Assembly: GCF_011075055.1 (NCBI RefSeq)
Contig: NC_058138.1
Location: forward strand, 5,352,001 to 5,416,000
Length of the DNA stretch: 64,000 nucleotides
DNA from: Mangifera indica
Taxonomy: Eukaryota; Streptophyta; Magnoliopsida; Sapindales; Anacardiaceae
Direction: 5' to 3'
Part shown: piece after piece, positions 47,620 through 62,612 of the stretch
Layout of the letters: each line of letters opens with the position of its first letter
Numbering within the stretch: the stretch's first letter is position 1
Made by a program: the position numbers and the translations under genes
Notes under the pieces: generated by a model
Databases searched by the model: none
What the model was told of the DNA's origin: nothing
What the model saw: only the letters and a program-made list of their open reading frames with translations

Positions 47620-48285
47620 TTAAACCCATTCAAATTAGCTCAGATGACAAACGGTAACATTAGCAAGAAGAAGAGTCGTTTTTAGAAAAAAAAAGTCACA
47701 AAAAAATCATCAGAAAAGAAAATTTTCGATATGACAACACTAACGAGCCTCAAACCTGAGCCAAGCTAAAACTTCAATTCGAGTTTAACACACCTAAGAC
47801 TAACATGGATTCAAGTTTGAACCAATTTGGCTTGAATCCACCTCTACATTAAACATATTTCTTTTTTCTTTTCATTTTCTAAATCTCTTAAATTCAAACA
47901 TGCTAATGTTAACATCAATCATATATTCAAGTACGAGTATATTCAAACAAAACTCGACAAGGGTGAACTCGAATTTGACTCAAACTTATTTGAACCATCT
48001 CAAATGGTAAATGGTAACATCAACAAGAAAAAGATTCGCCAAAGAAGAGAAAAATCACCAAAGAATAAAAAATTGTCAAAGAAGTAGAACTGTTGAAAAA
48101 CAAAATTTTCAATGCAACAATACTGACGAATCCTTGAACTTGAGTTAAACTAAAACTTCAATTTAAGTTTAACTCATTCTAGCTTAAAATAGACTCGAAC
48201 CCAAGACAACTTGGTTCAAATCCACCCTTTTATTTAACGTAAACATAAATTTCTTTTTACTTCTTCCGAATCTCTTAAATCCAAA
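47620..48285. repeat. Two-copy direct tandem repeat of about 300 bp
   Basis: About 47620-47900 and 47985-48285 share, in the same order, a taacat(t/c)a(g/a)caagaa stretch, cactaacga or actgacga, taaaacttcaat, tcgaacc or tttgaacc, and aatctcttaaat. Non-coding, diverged, origin unknown. Confidence 0.5.
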
Positions 48286-48930
48286 CAAACCATCTTATTG
48301 GTTACATAATATATCGTACAAGTTTTCACCTTTGATCAAACCTTGACCACGATCCCTGGAACATGATCCTAAGGAGAAAACTGGCTGAAGAATGTCCAAC
48401 CATTTTTATATCCAAGAACTTGCTCAACCATGAGAAAGAGACTTTTTGTGCATAGAACCAACCAACTGATAAGTGCATACCGTGTTGGCATGTGTGAAAT
48501 ACACACCTTTTTTTTTTTTAACACGATAACATTAGGAATAATACAATATAAACTTATAATGAATACCAATAATGATTTATTACCATGTAATTAAATGTTA
48601 CTTTATCCTTAATTCAAAATTACTCAATTATATAGTAATATATCATTATTGTTCAAATTAAAACTTATTATAAGTATACATAATTTTATTAATAATGTTA
48701 GACAATAGCACAGTAGTAAGACGTGGAAGACTGAAGACCGAAACTCTCGAACTGGGATCAGTCATTTTTACTATTAGTTGCTTTATCAAAGGGGAAACCC
48801 TCACAAAACTGATAAAGTGAACGAAGATGATACAGCACTCAAAAGCGCAAGAAATGTGATAAATTGAACACAGTTTTTTTGTTCATTACCAAAACATACA
48901 GACATGTGATAGGGCCGGACCAGAATGGTG
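48286..48930. other. Intergenic DNA downstream of the UMPS pseudogene
   Basis: No gene seen. A short stretch near 48710-48770 faintly recalls a tRNA-derived SINE head but lacks a convincing B box. Confidence 0.45.
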
Positions 48931-51616
<2,686 letters not shown>

Positions 51617-54600
51617 TGTTTTGAGTCTGGAGTGGCGGCGGACGGAGGAGCCGAGGAGGAAGAGGAAGATGAAGTGAATGCTGTACTTTGGAGACTATGA
51701 TGTTTATTAGATAAGGGTTCAATTGAAAACTAATAATATTTAGGGAGTTTCTGTATAACAGATACAATTTGAGGGTGTTTTTAGCTTCATCATAAATTTG
51801 ACATATAAACTATGATTGGATTATACTTAATTTTTAATTTAAAACCTCCTGATTATATTAACACATTACACTAATAGCAAACAATGATTGGAGAAGGAGT
51901 TAATATTTTTTATTAAACACAAACAAATAGTCAAATAAACAATGAAAACATAAAGGATAAGAGTTTGGAAAATATTCAGGAATTTAGGGTGGTCAGAGTT
52001 TTTCATCTCAATCCTCCTAAATTATATAATAATATATTATTTATTATATTTTAAATTATATATATTATTAATATATATAATTTTATCATTTTGAAAAAAT
52101 TATTAATCTCCGAGGAGAAAATAAAATAACCAAGAATATAATAGGCAAATGACTATTTTTCATTCAAATTTTGACTACAACTTTTATTTTTTCACAGATT
52201 TGACATAATCAAACATTATTTTTAATACTCAAAAGATATATATTATTTATTATAATATAATACATAATATTATTTATATCTCTTATAGTACAAACAAAAT
52301 ATTTTCATTTTAATTATTTTATATATATATATTTTTTTCAGACTAAATTCTTGGTTGTTGGAAAACATCTTAGGAAAGCCAACAAAGCTGGACGTGTTTG
52401 GGGCTTATGTGGGCAACAAGGGATTTTAGAGTTGGTGAAAATAATAAAATTCAACTAAAACAAAGCTCGACAATAATAAATCAAAGTGAGAAACGACAAA
52501 TCCTCCAATGTTTTTTATATAATTTTTAGTTTTTATAAATATTAATAGGGATAGATAAAAAAATTTATAACCTTTTTATGGGTAAAATTATTGTTTAACT
52601 TTATTATAGATAAAAAGTTTATCCTTTTATATACTTTATAAAAAAAATCATCTTTTTATAATGAAAAATAGTGATTCGATTCGAATATCATATACATAAA
52701 AACCTATAGGATCATGTGATAATGAATAGGAAATATCCACATAATTATTTAAAAATTTCCACCCATTCTATTCTCCGTTGACAAAAAAATAAAAAAATGT
52801 AGTTGACTAACGGTTGACTGTCTCCTTTTGGAATTAGAATTTAGTGGATTTTGAACTAACGTATATTTCCATTTTGTTGTGCTATGATCAAGTGGGCTAG
52901 ATGCTGACCTAATTTACAGAACTGGGAGTTTTTTTTTTTTTTTTTTAAATTTTACTAATTTTATTTTTTTAATTTTACTAATTTTACATTTTAAATAATA
53001 TGCAAATTGTTGTGATTTTTTTTTTAAAATTTTACTAATTTTATATTTTAAACTGGGAGTTTACTAGTTTGATAGTTAGACAACCCAAAAAGATGACCAT
53101 GTAAAATTATTTGTACAAATAATGAGGACAACTTGTGAAAAAATAATACTACGTCATTATGTTATCAGGTGATTTTGAATTAAAGATAAAATAATACAAA
53201 ATTATACAATAATATATCAATATTTATACATAAATTTGTGTCTATTATTAATACACGTATATAATGCTACTCACCTGCTAAATACAAATTTTTTTTTGAA
53301 AAAAATTTAATACAAATTAATTTATATCATATTTATATATAAAAATTCAAGAATAAATTTTTCCACACACAAACAGGCGCTTGTAATAGAATCAATAATA
53401 ATTTATCAAATAAATAAAAAAATTATGCAAAAAAAAAAGAATTGAATTCAAACCGAACTGAATCTAAATATAGACTTATTCAAACTTAAGTTTGACTTAA
53501 ATTCATAATAAATAACTCAAACTCGAACTCGTTTAATATGATTGAATATATAGTAATAGAGTTGCTGATGAATTGAATAATATTATCAACATGATATATG
53601 ATATTACAGAAAGAAAATTCAAATTGAATTTGAACTAATTATTAAACTAAAATTTAAATTTAAATTTGATTTAAATTAAACCAAATATCAAATCAAATCA
53701 AACAACTATTCCTCCTCTCTTTTTCTTTAATTGATTAAAATTTCTCTCAACTGAAAATTCGATTAAATAACTTGAATGCTCTTGAGATATTTGTGCAGGT
53801 GTTACAATTTATAAGATTCAAATTAAATTTAAGTTTAATTATTGAATTGATCATGCCGTCCCCCATGCGAACCAAATTGGTTTGAACCTATTCATGAAGA
53901 AAGAATCTGAAGATGTAGCATCATTAAGTCAAATCAGCCCATTAGGGAAATTCCATATTTGAAAATGACCTAAAAACAAAAAGTTAGTGGTTGTAATAGA
54001 AAATTTCATGCTATTGGCTTTGAGATAAAACGTGAAGAAAGGTTTCTGTCGTTCTACAATTATTGAACCAATAAGGAACCGCCACATCAGGTTGTCTGAC
54101 ATGCACAAGCTCCATCATTGGCCCCTGAAATTCATGGAAAAATATTCCTATCATTTTTGCATGTGAAATCAAAAGCACATACTAAGTAATAGTCGTCGGT
54201 CTACCATCTAATGAAGCTACTTGTTCCATCAATCTTTGCAAAATTTTCTCCCCTTCACCCTCAATGTGTAATAATAATTTATTATCTTATTTAATTCGTT
54301 TGGTAATAAAAAATATTATTTAGATAATTTAAAGGTAATATGAAATAATCTAATTGTTAATTACAATTTTTCCCTCATTTATTATTATTTTAGATAAAAA
54401 CATCTTATTATTTAAATAAAATAACAATAAAATTATGTGTATTAATTATAATATATAAATGGTATGTCATCGTATAATTTTGAATTAAAGATAAAATAAT
54501 ATTAAATTATGAAATAATATATCATCTATATATATAAATTATATAAAATAAATAAATACACATAATATTACTTTTAAAATAATAAATAGCCTTTAACCTT

Positions 54601-55345
54601 TGCAGTCTTTCCTCTTTCACAACCTCACTCACCAAGATCTCTATTTCTTGGTTGCATCGCCCTCACTTACGTCACTAAAACTCTGTGGTTGACTTTATGA
54701 GACTGTCCCTTTTTTGTTGTCACCACCCTTTTGTTTTCCACCGGATCACCATCACCACTTTGATATTGCCCTCCACCTAATCCCATGACATTGCTTTCTC
54801 GATGTTGATCCAAGGTGGGTCAACATACCTTAACCATAAGTGTTAGACTCTTTATTCAATCCACACATTTGATTTACTACAATTTATCCTAATCCATTTC
54901 TCTCAAATCTCCCACCTTTGATTTGTTGTAGTTTCCCGCTAACATATTTTAGGGTATTTCAAAAAAGTAATATTTTTTTATTATTTTATTATTACCAATC
55001 AAATACCATAATTATTTATATATATTAATTAATTGAACAAACAATGTTCTAATAACGTGAACCGAGGTGGGCCTCGATTCAAAAAAGATGAAAGACTAAA
55101 AAGTTTGATACGTAATAATCCTCTAGATAATTTCGTAGGCTCAAATTTCATTTAAGATAATAAAAAATTACTCAATCCAAAAGCATTCTTAGTGTTTAAG
55201 AATAATATTTGGACCCACAGGGACTAAAATGCAAAGAATCAAAAGTCTCGTATGCATGGAAATTAAAGAAAATGAATCAAGTAGACTTGACCTAGTCATC
55301 CCCCAGACCACAGGTAAAGCACCGAAGCATATACTTACAATGCAC
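51617..55345. other. Large AT-rich intergenic region
   Basis: No gene, RNA or complete transposon seen in 3.7 kb. 52.92-53.06 kb holds short tandem repeats of an aattttactaatttta unit with poly-T runs. 53.44-53.87 kb is another degenerate stretch of short aactcga and tttgaact words. 51617-51700 is the former leader of the UMPS copy. Confidence 0.55.
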
Positions 55346-55357
55346 CTATATATATAG
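55346..55357 (+). promoter_or_regulatory. TATA box of the NYN gene
   Basis: ctatatatatag lies about 120 bp before the ATG at 55476, with a CT-rich leader (ctttgctcttt, cttcttcagc) in between. This is a normal plant promoter arrangement and suggests transcription could start near 55385. Confidence 0.6.
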
Positions 55358-55475
55358 ATTTTTAGAAAAGGCTAGACATTACTGGTCCATTCTTTGCTCT
55401 TTGCTTCTTGAACTCATCTTCTTCAGCGTTAAGTTTTACATCTATATAGAGAACAGCTGTTGAACGAAGAAGGAG

Positions 55476-57435
55476 ATGGAGATTTCAGCCAGGGAAGTTG
55501 GAGGAGCAGTTGCAGAGAAGCAATATGTGAAGGCTAAGACTTCAGTGTGGTGGGATATAGAGAATTGTCAGGTCCCAAAAGGGTGTGAGCCTCATGCAAT
55601 TGCTCAGAATATCAGCTCTGCCGTTGCTAAGTTGAATTACTGTGGACCTTTGTCCATTTCTGCCTATGGTGACACCAATCGGATCCCTCAATCTGTGCAA
55701 CATGCCCTTTCCAGCACCGGCATCTCCCTCAACCAAGTCCCTCCTGGTACCTCTTTCATCATCATATATAATTACCATCTTTCAACTTTACTTTTCTTGC
55801 TTTTACTGTTACGATTCTTAACTTATGCAGATGGAGTGCAGGTGAGAATAAGATTCTTATAACTCTAGACTCACAAAAAAATTTATTACTTACACTTAAT
55901 TTTCTGTTTTGATCAGGATGAATTTGGGTTAACATTTCTAAATTTGATCTTACCGACTTAGTTTTCCTAGAATTTGCATTTTTTTTTAAGGAATTTTGTT
56001 TTTCTGGGTTGCAGATTTTCAGAAAATTCAATGAATATTTATGGGTTGTTTTCTTGAATGGGCAGGGGTTAAGGATGCAAGTGACAAGAAAATTCTAGTG
56101 GACATGTTGTTCTGGGCAGTGGACAATCCTGCACCTGCAAATATAATGTTAATTTTTGGAGATAGAGATTTCTCCAATGCTCTCCATTAATTGAGGATGA
56201 GAAGATACAACATTCTGCTTGCTCAACCGCAGAAAGCCTCAGCTCCTCTCCTTGCCGCTGCCAAGAGCATATGGCTCTGGACAAGTCTTGTGGCTGGAGG
56301 CCCTCCATTAACAACTAAATTTGGTAACAAAATTTCTGTCCCTAATGATATGCCTTTTGTTTATGTACAAGTTCCCCAATTAGGAAATCCTAATGAGAAA
56401 TTTAGTAATAATACACTAGTTGATATTCTGGAAGATCAGAAACCACTAAATTATCACCACCTTGGTACTAATTATAATCCCAAGAGTTCCCTGATGGGGC
56501 CTTGCCTGGATGGATTTGCTCCTTTCGATGTTGTTCAGAATGGTTGTAGAAATCAATATCCACCACAGCCTTTAGGGCTAAACAATCTCCCTAATCAACC
56601 TCCTAGTGCTGTCCAAAAGGGTAGTGGAGTCACCAAATTTGATCCTACTAGCATGAATCCAAAGCCTGCATTATTGAGTCAGTCACAAAATGGACATATA
56701 CAACATAGGAAGCTGTCGTTTTCTTCACCAGTGAACTCGATTAACATTCCTAGTAGTGTCATATGGGGGACGTCGGGGTGTCCAAAACCTTCTTATTGTG
56801 TCCAAAGCCTCACAGGTTCTGTGTTACTAACATTGAACTTCTTGAAAATTGAAAAGATAATGCCGACTGAAGGTAATATAATTGATTGCACTCGATATGG
56901 GGATCCAAAGCATCGGAGTATTGACATTAAAAAAGCCTTGGAAATTGTTGTTGATCAGCAGATGGTAGTGAAGCAAAAATTTGGAGCTATGAACTTGTAT
57001 GTTGGTAAGAATGAGAAACTCTGGAAATGTGTGAACCCTATTGCTGGTAATCCTATGCAAATACCGGAAATGACATGGGAAAAAATTAAAAAGTTTCTGG
57101 TGTCTCCTGGAGGACAATCTGCAATAATGGCTTCTCAATGCAGGTAAATTTCCTTTGTTTGTTTAGTTTAGCCTTACTTAGCTTCTAGGATTTATAATTG
57201 GACTGTTTTTTCATTCTGTCTTGTGTGCTTTTGCATTTTTGTTTATAGGTATGAAGCCGGTACTATTTTGAAGAATATGTGCTTGACAGAGCTTACATTA
57301 GGTGACATACTTCAGATCTTGAACATGGTAACTACCATAAAGAAATGGATTATTCATAATCAAGCAGGATGGCAGCCGATTATCATCGCTGTTGCAAAGT
57401 GCGGCCCTGAATTAGGCACTAAATCTGGTTTATAA
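55476..57435 (+). pseudogene. NYN-domain/DUF7625 gene with a single in-frame stop
   Basis: Three exons: 55476-55746, 56066-57143 and 57249-57435, with GT-AG borders and matching phases, giving 512 codons. NYN (PIN-like) nucleases cut RNA; plant relatives resemble the N-terminus of MARF1/limkain. Visible parts: VWWDIENC with D27, the second NYN half (DASDKKILVDML; GDRDFSNAL from about residue 122), a variable linker, and the C-terminal domain of plant NYN proteins (PTEGNIIDCTRYGDPKH, KNEKLWKCVNPIAGNP, GGQSAIMASQCRYEAG, NMVTTIKKWIIHNQAGWQ). The only break I see is TAA at 56188-56190 (codon 132) inside the NYN domain, where the paralogue at 22.2 kb has CAA. The remaining 380 codons stay open, so loss is recent, or this is a null allele or a sequence error. 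A read-through or restarted product is unlikely. Confidence 0.75.
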
Positions 57436-58853
57436 AGTTTTGACTAGCTATCCATGGTAAGGGAAAGGGGCCACTTGATAGTTTGAAGGGTATTAAGTGT
57501 ATATAGATAGATGATTTGTTGCAATAAGGTTACTAAAAAGTCTCCTCATGCCAAGACCCATTCTGTAGATTTTCTAGTGATGAAAGTTCTTACACATGAT
57601 GGATACCATCTAGATTTTAACGTTTTCAAGCTTGGAAAATAACGAGTTTCATAGTGTCAATACCGTTATTTTATGGTACCTGTTTGAAAACATTATTGAG
57701 TTAGTTCAATTATTTAAAATCCAAATAAAATATGTTAGATTTGTATCATATTGTTAAGTTGGATTCGAATTGAATTTGTTCGAGTTTGAAAACAATTTTG
57801 GCTTGAATGAGCCTGAAACAAGCTCAACTTAAATGAAATTAGGGGTGTTTCAACTTGTTAAGTTTATGAGTTTGAAAATTTTCGATATGAATCAATTAAA
57901 ACAACATTGTTTTGCTTAATACATATCAAAACAATTTTATTTTTGTCACTTTTTGCTTGAATTGAGCTTGAACTCAACCCAAATTCAACTCGATTCCCCT
58001 CAAGCAACTTTGAGACAAGTTCGAACTCAGTTTGATTTAAATTCAACTCTACATATCATCAAGTAAGTAAAAAATTACTTCTGAGGTTACCATTGTTAAT
58101 GTTGCATTAATTAATATTAACTAGGGGGGGGATTACAAACAACAAAACAAAAACAAAATCACAAACTCCCAAAGGCACTCTCAATTACAAACAATACCCT
58201 ATTTACAAAGGCACAGTGAAGACATAAACCAAATTAAGATTTAACTAACTTACAAGAATTGTAACATATATGGCCTAAAATTCATCAACAACCTTAATTA
58301 AATGAGTAAATCATCATAAAAATCTCCAAATTACCATATTTCATTTTAAAACTAGATGGATTCGTGGATGAAATCTCTAACATGTTAAAGAAACACGAAT
58401 TTCAAATTTCTAAAACTTAATGAAAAAATCTGATTTCATAATGTTAAAGAAACATATTGTTAGGATCTTTTCTTTCTAAAAATACTTAGATTCTATGGAA
58501 AAAAAATTTTGGTAATTGTAGGAATGTTTGACTGTTTGACTTGTTTGTGTGATGGAATAATGTTTGATGGCATTATGAGTAGAGAGCATTATTATGTATG
58601 TAGTAATAACAAGAAAATTTAAAACATATCCAATCCAAAGAATAACATAAAATTGTGAAAATGTGTATGCGACCAGTGTATAAATCTACCAGTAGTAAAT
58701 TATACAAGTTGGTTATAGTCACAACATGTATATAAATGCGCATTACATGTAGTGGGTGGGAACAATAATGATCACATGGTTTAACAACAAACATAGACTA
58801 TATCGATGAGACCAAGTCTAAAAATCTCAAATTCACTATAACTAAATTGATCA
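57436..58853. other. 3' flank of the NYN gene, paralogous to 23.4-26.4 kb
   Basis: Non-coding and alignable with the left NYN locus, minus two blocks (about 700 and 340 bp) that only the left copy has. Contains a degenerate stretch of ttcgaact and caagctc words. No gene. Confidence 0.6.
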
Positions 58854-58860
58854 ATACAAC

Positions 58861-59021
58861 TAGACACGTCAATTGGGTTGGGCTAAATGGAGGCCCGGCC
58901 CGAAGCACGAAAAAAGGCCCGGGCACGATAAAGCCCAGTGCCGGGCCCATGGGCCTACCGGGCCGGGCATAGAGCTTTAATATTAGGCTCATGGGCTGGC
59001 CCGGCCCGACCCGATACTGTT

Positions 59022-59070
<49 letters not shown>

Positions 59071-59752
59071 TTTCCTGGAGGCTGGGCATCAGAAGCTGCC
59101 TTGTGGCAGAAGCCTCTGCATAATTTAAAAAAAAATTTTTTTAAATAAATCTATTTTATTCATTTTTATTTTCACTTTTATTTATAAATCTTTTAATTAC
59201 TCAATTTCAATTATTTCATTGTATTTTCAATTTCATTAACTCTCTTTCAAAAAATATCTAAATTCGTAAATAATAATTATTTATTTTTGAAGAATTCAGA
59301 GATTTAAATATAAAAGATGAGTAAATAAATATTATATAGTAGATATATTTTATTTATATTTTGTAATTTATACCGTATGTAAATTAATTTATTTGTACTA
59401 TGTTATTAATTTATAATATTTTTCATCATATAACTACGATATTCTTCCGTCACAAGTGAGGGGTTATAAATAAAATATTCGAGATACTGTTATCAGTTTT
59501 AATAATTGAAAAAAATTTATATTAAAAAATGTTAATTAAAATTTAAAAAAAAAATTGATTAAATGGGTCGGGCCGACCCGATTAAAGCCTAACCGGCCCG
59601 ATTAAGACTCGTTATTATATGGGCCGGGCCTTGGGCTTTTATATTTTAATGGGCTGGCCCGGCCCGAAGGCCGTTACTATTTAGGCCTGGCTCGGCCTAT
59701 TAGCTCGATGGGCCGAGCCGGAGCCAGCCCGGCCCGGCCCATTGACATCTCT
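58861..59752. mobile_element. GGGCC-rich hAT-like non-autonomous element
   Basis: About 892 bp. Termini are tagacacgtcaattggg and the reverse complement of tagagatgtcaatggg. Both ends are dense in GGGCC and GGCCCG words around an AT-rich centre with an AT microsatellite (about 59025-59062). Flanks atacaact and aaacaacc match at 6 of 8 positions. The paralogous site near 26412 lacks the element, confirming an insertion. Its terminal sequence is the same type as at 17742-18612. No coding capacity. Confidence 0.75.
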
Positions 59753-59760
59753 AAACAACC

Positions 59761-60310
59761 AAAATTCTCAACAAAAAATTAAACGTCAATTAACAAAAAA
59801 TTACATAGATTTGTAGAAGAACATGAACATCCCACTTGTTTATCACATAGACATCCAATTTAAGTGAAAATAGTCAAACTCCCCCTGTATATTCAACCAA
59901 ACTCCCTTTCATTTGAAAAAGATTAAAATCCCTTTAATCTTTGATTATAATCTAACTTATAAATATGTGATATGTTAAAAGATATTGAAACAAAATTAGT
60001 GAAAATCGTTGTATAGAAGGAGTTTGAAGAACATTATAAGATTTAGGTGGTTTATTTATAGTAACTTCATGTCATAAATTGGTGCCACTTGTCTAAATAG
60101 ATTATAATATACCTGTTTACTTGTGCCAGAAAAATAGGAAGTATAGTGTATTTCAAGTGTAGTAAAAAAAACTAACTTTTTCAAGTGATGGATATTTGTT
60201 TAAGAGTTATGATTACAAAGTGCATGCAATGCACACAAAATAACCTGTATACTATAAACATTCATGGACTCCAATATGAGAATACGCAGAAACACTTCCA
60301 ACTCAAATAT
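59761..60310. other. Paralogous flank, continuing 26.4-26.8 and 31.83-31.89 kb
   Basis: Matches the left NYN locus up to about 60124. It carries the unfilled target of the copia element (near 60070) and lacks the CACTA element. No gene. Confidence 0.6.
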
Positions 60311-60317
60311 ATACATA

Positions 60318-61195
60318 TTTTTTGATAAGTAAATATATACATTAAAAACCCGAAAGGGGGCACAAAGACATCTAAGCTCATCCCACAAGATTGCCAAAAA
60401 ACACTCCAAGTACAAGACATCACGAGCCCAATGGCTAAAACTCTCACTAAATTGCAAACCAACAACAAACTACTTAAGAACAGAGAGCGTACTTGAGACG
60501 ACCAACTGAAATTAAAATAACCATGAACCCAGCACATCCAGCCGTGGCAGGACGCCAAAGACAGCAAGAAGAACCCAGCCAATGGTATGAAGCGTCAACC
60601 GGCACACACCTGATACAGCATGCAGCATCCCAGGAACCAGGAGCAAACACAGAAATGGACCAATGTGCAACCATTTCACTAAGAAGCAACTTACCGGAAC
60701 CACAGCCAAGAGCCACCCGCGCAAAAACACCGTTGGAAGGCTCCAGGAGAGACAAGTAAAGATGCTGGGAGAGAAAGGATTAAGAAAGCAGCAACCATCA
60801 AACGTAGGAAGATGCCAGCAGAACCTGCAGCCAAGAACTCAAATTCGGCAGCAGTAAGGCAGCAAAAGCCCAACAAACCCAATGAACCCCAATGCAGGGG
60901 AGAACCAACAGGGGAGAGGGATGCAGGAATCAGCAACTCCACAGAAGGAGAAAGGAAAGAGAACAGGAGAGGATTTCTGCACCAAAGCAGCTGCAGAGAG
61001 CCAACCCAAGCCAAAATAGACTAGCAGCGGAACGGCGCCTCCACAGAACCCAAGAACTCACGGGAAGAAGCTAGACCGATGCAGAGGAGAACCACAGAGA
61101 GCCAGAGACCTCCAGGGAATTATAGAGGAAAAGGCTGAAAACACACCAGAAGATGGAAACAGGCAGGAAACATGGATTTGAGGCTAGAAACTTCA
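60318..61195 (-). mobile_element. CT-rich retroelement-like block, probably non-LTR
   Basis: On the minus strand this is a CT- and G-rich sequence unlike its AT-rich surroundings. It ends with ccctttcgggtttttaatg, then tttacttatcaaaaaa, an ending often seen on plant LINE copies. Frames of about 70-107 codons exist on both strands, but none shows reverse transcriptase motifs. Flanks share an imperfect atatttga word that could be a target duplication. It may be the 3' end of a LINE, or a captured transcript. Confidence 0.35.
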
Positions 61196-62025
61196 GAATC
61201 AAATATGGAAGTGAATATACTTGAGAATTAGCAAGACAATTTACACGATAAAAATGGCTCCATAGTTGTGACTGAGTCCAGCTCGTTCACAAAGTTAAAT
61301 TAACAATGTAATCTGCAATACATTTCGGTGTTTGCTTCTTGACAGCAACCTGTGGAAAGATATATCAAGTCAAAGAAAAGATTACTACAAAAAGCGTATT
61401 TCTTACATCAGTGAAGAAGGTGCGGAGATAATGAATAGATATAATAGTAGGAACAGAGAAATTATCAAAATCAATGTCTTCGAATATCCACATAAAGTGA
61501 TACCACGTCACACGAGAGATGTTGCGTATATACGAACATCCCACATCACAAGAATCCTTTTGGGTTGCAAAAACTCTGCTTTGCCAATTCATACAGTAGT
61601 CAATTACAATTGTTAATGAAAATCTTTAAAATTTAATGATATATAAAGGGTTATAGGATTTAACAACCACTACAACTGAAAGCACCAAAAAAGGCTAAAC
61701 CCAGACCCACGAAAAAAAATTTGAACACGTGTACATTGTAATTGAATGTATAAGATCACTGCCTAGAATGCATTACCATTATGAAGAACCAGATGAGAAA
61801 AAGGCTTTAAAAAGGAAAAAAGGCTTTAACTCAGACAAATTCTTAACACTATGGCTCAAGCCATGACTGCTCATTTTGGGCTCGATTGAGCTGAGTTGAC
61901 ATTCGAGCTTAAGTCAGTTTAACTCAAATTAAACTCTTATCTTGTAGTTGTTATGATGGTTTGAAATTGATGGTAAAATGAAGCTATTAAGCCAGATATG
62001 AGAGCAAATTTGACATGAGTCATTG
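61196..62025. other. Intergenic DNA, one unassigned frame
   Basis: A 94-codon plus frame (61332-61616) and a 75-codon minus frame (61365-61592) overlap in a region of more even composition. Neither matches a family I know. It may be distal 3' sequence of the resistance-type gene to the right. Confidence 0.35.
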
Positions 62026-62033
62026 CCATTAGA

Positions 62034-62419
62034 TAAGGGTGTTCAAAACTGGTTAACCAAACTAGCTTGACAATTTTTTGAATCGAATCGAATTGTTGGT
62101 TTGGAGAAAATCATAGACTAAAATCGAATTGAAAATATCAATTAACCAAACTGAATTTTCAATTAATCAGTTTTGAATCTTATTTTTATTATTTTTTCCA
62201 AGTTTTTTTTAAATAGGTTCAATATTTTATTAATTTTTAATTCAATTTTTTTTAAAACTGGTTTCATTCAGGTAACCTTTTATAAAAAATTGATAAACTA
62301 GATTTTAAAAATTTTTTAATTGGCATCTAAACTAATTTTTCAAATAACCTATTTTTCGGATCTATTTTTTATTCAAAATTTAGTTCGATCTAGTTATCGG
62401 ATATTTTTAAACACTCTTA
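62034..62419. mobile_element. hAT MITE with perfect 8-bp target duplication
   Basis: 386 bp. Ends read taagggtgttcaaa and the reverse complement of taagagtgtttaaa. Both flanks are ccattaga (62026-62033 and 62420-62427), an exact 8-bp direct repeat as hAT elements make. Non-coding. Confidence 0.85.
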
Positions 62420-62612
62420 CCATTAGACACCTCACTTTACCAAAATTTATATAATTGGCTAATGTCACTATAGTCCATTGAATTATTAATCAATATTATA
62501 TTTAACCTTCCAATATCTTAAAATATAATACCCAAAATCTATTTAATCAATTGACTTCTTATGAATTATGTTTAAAAAGACAATGTAAACTCATCTAATA
62601 CTAGACACTTAC
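62420..62612. other. Short intergenic or 3' region
   Basis: Nothing recognised between the MITE and the last resistance-gene exon. Confidence 0.4.

Noticed and set aside
48700..48790. tRNA-derived SINE
   Set aside because: No convincing A or B box, no tail and no target duplication.
60493..61074. Several 60-90 codon plus frames rich in Gln, Glu and Arg
   Set aside because: They arise from the purine-rich complement of the CT-rich block and overlap one another; no domain seen.
61332..61616. 94-codon plus frame as a gene
   Set aside because: Overlaps an equally long antisense frame; no motif, no splice or promoter support.
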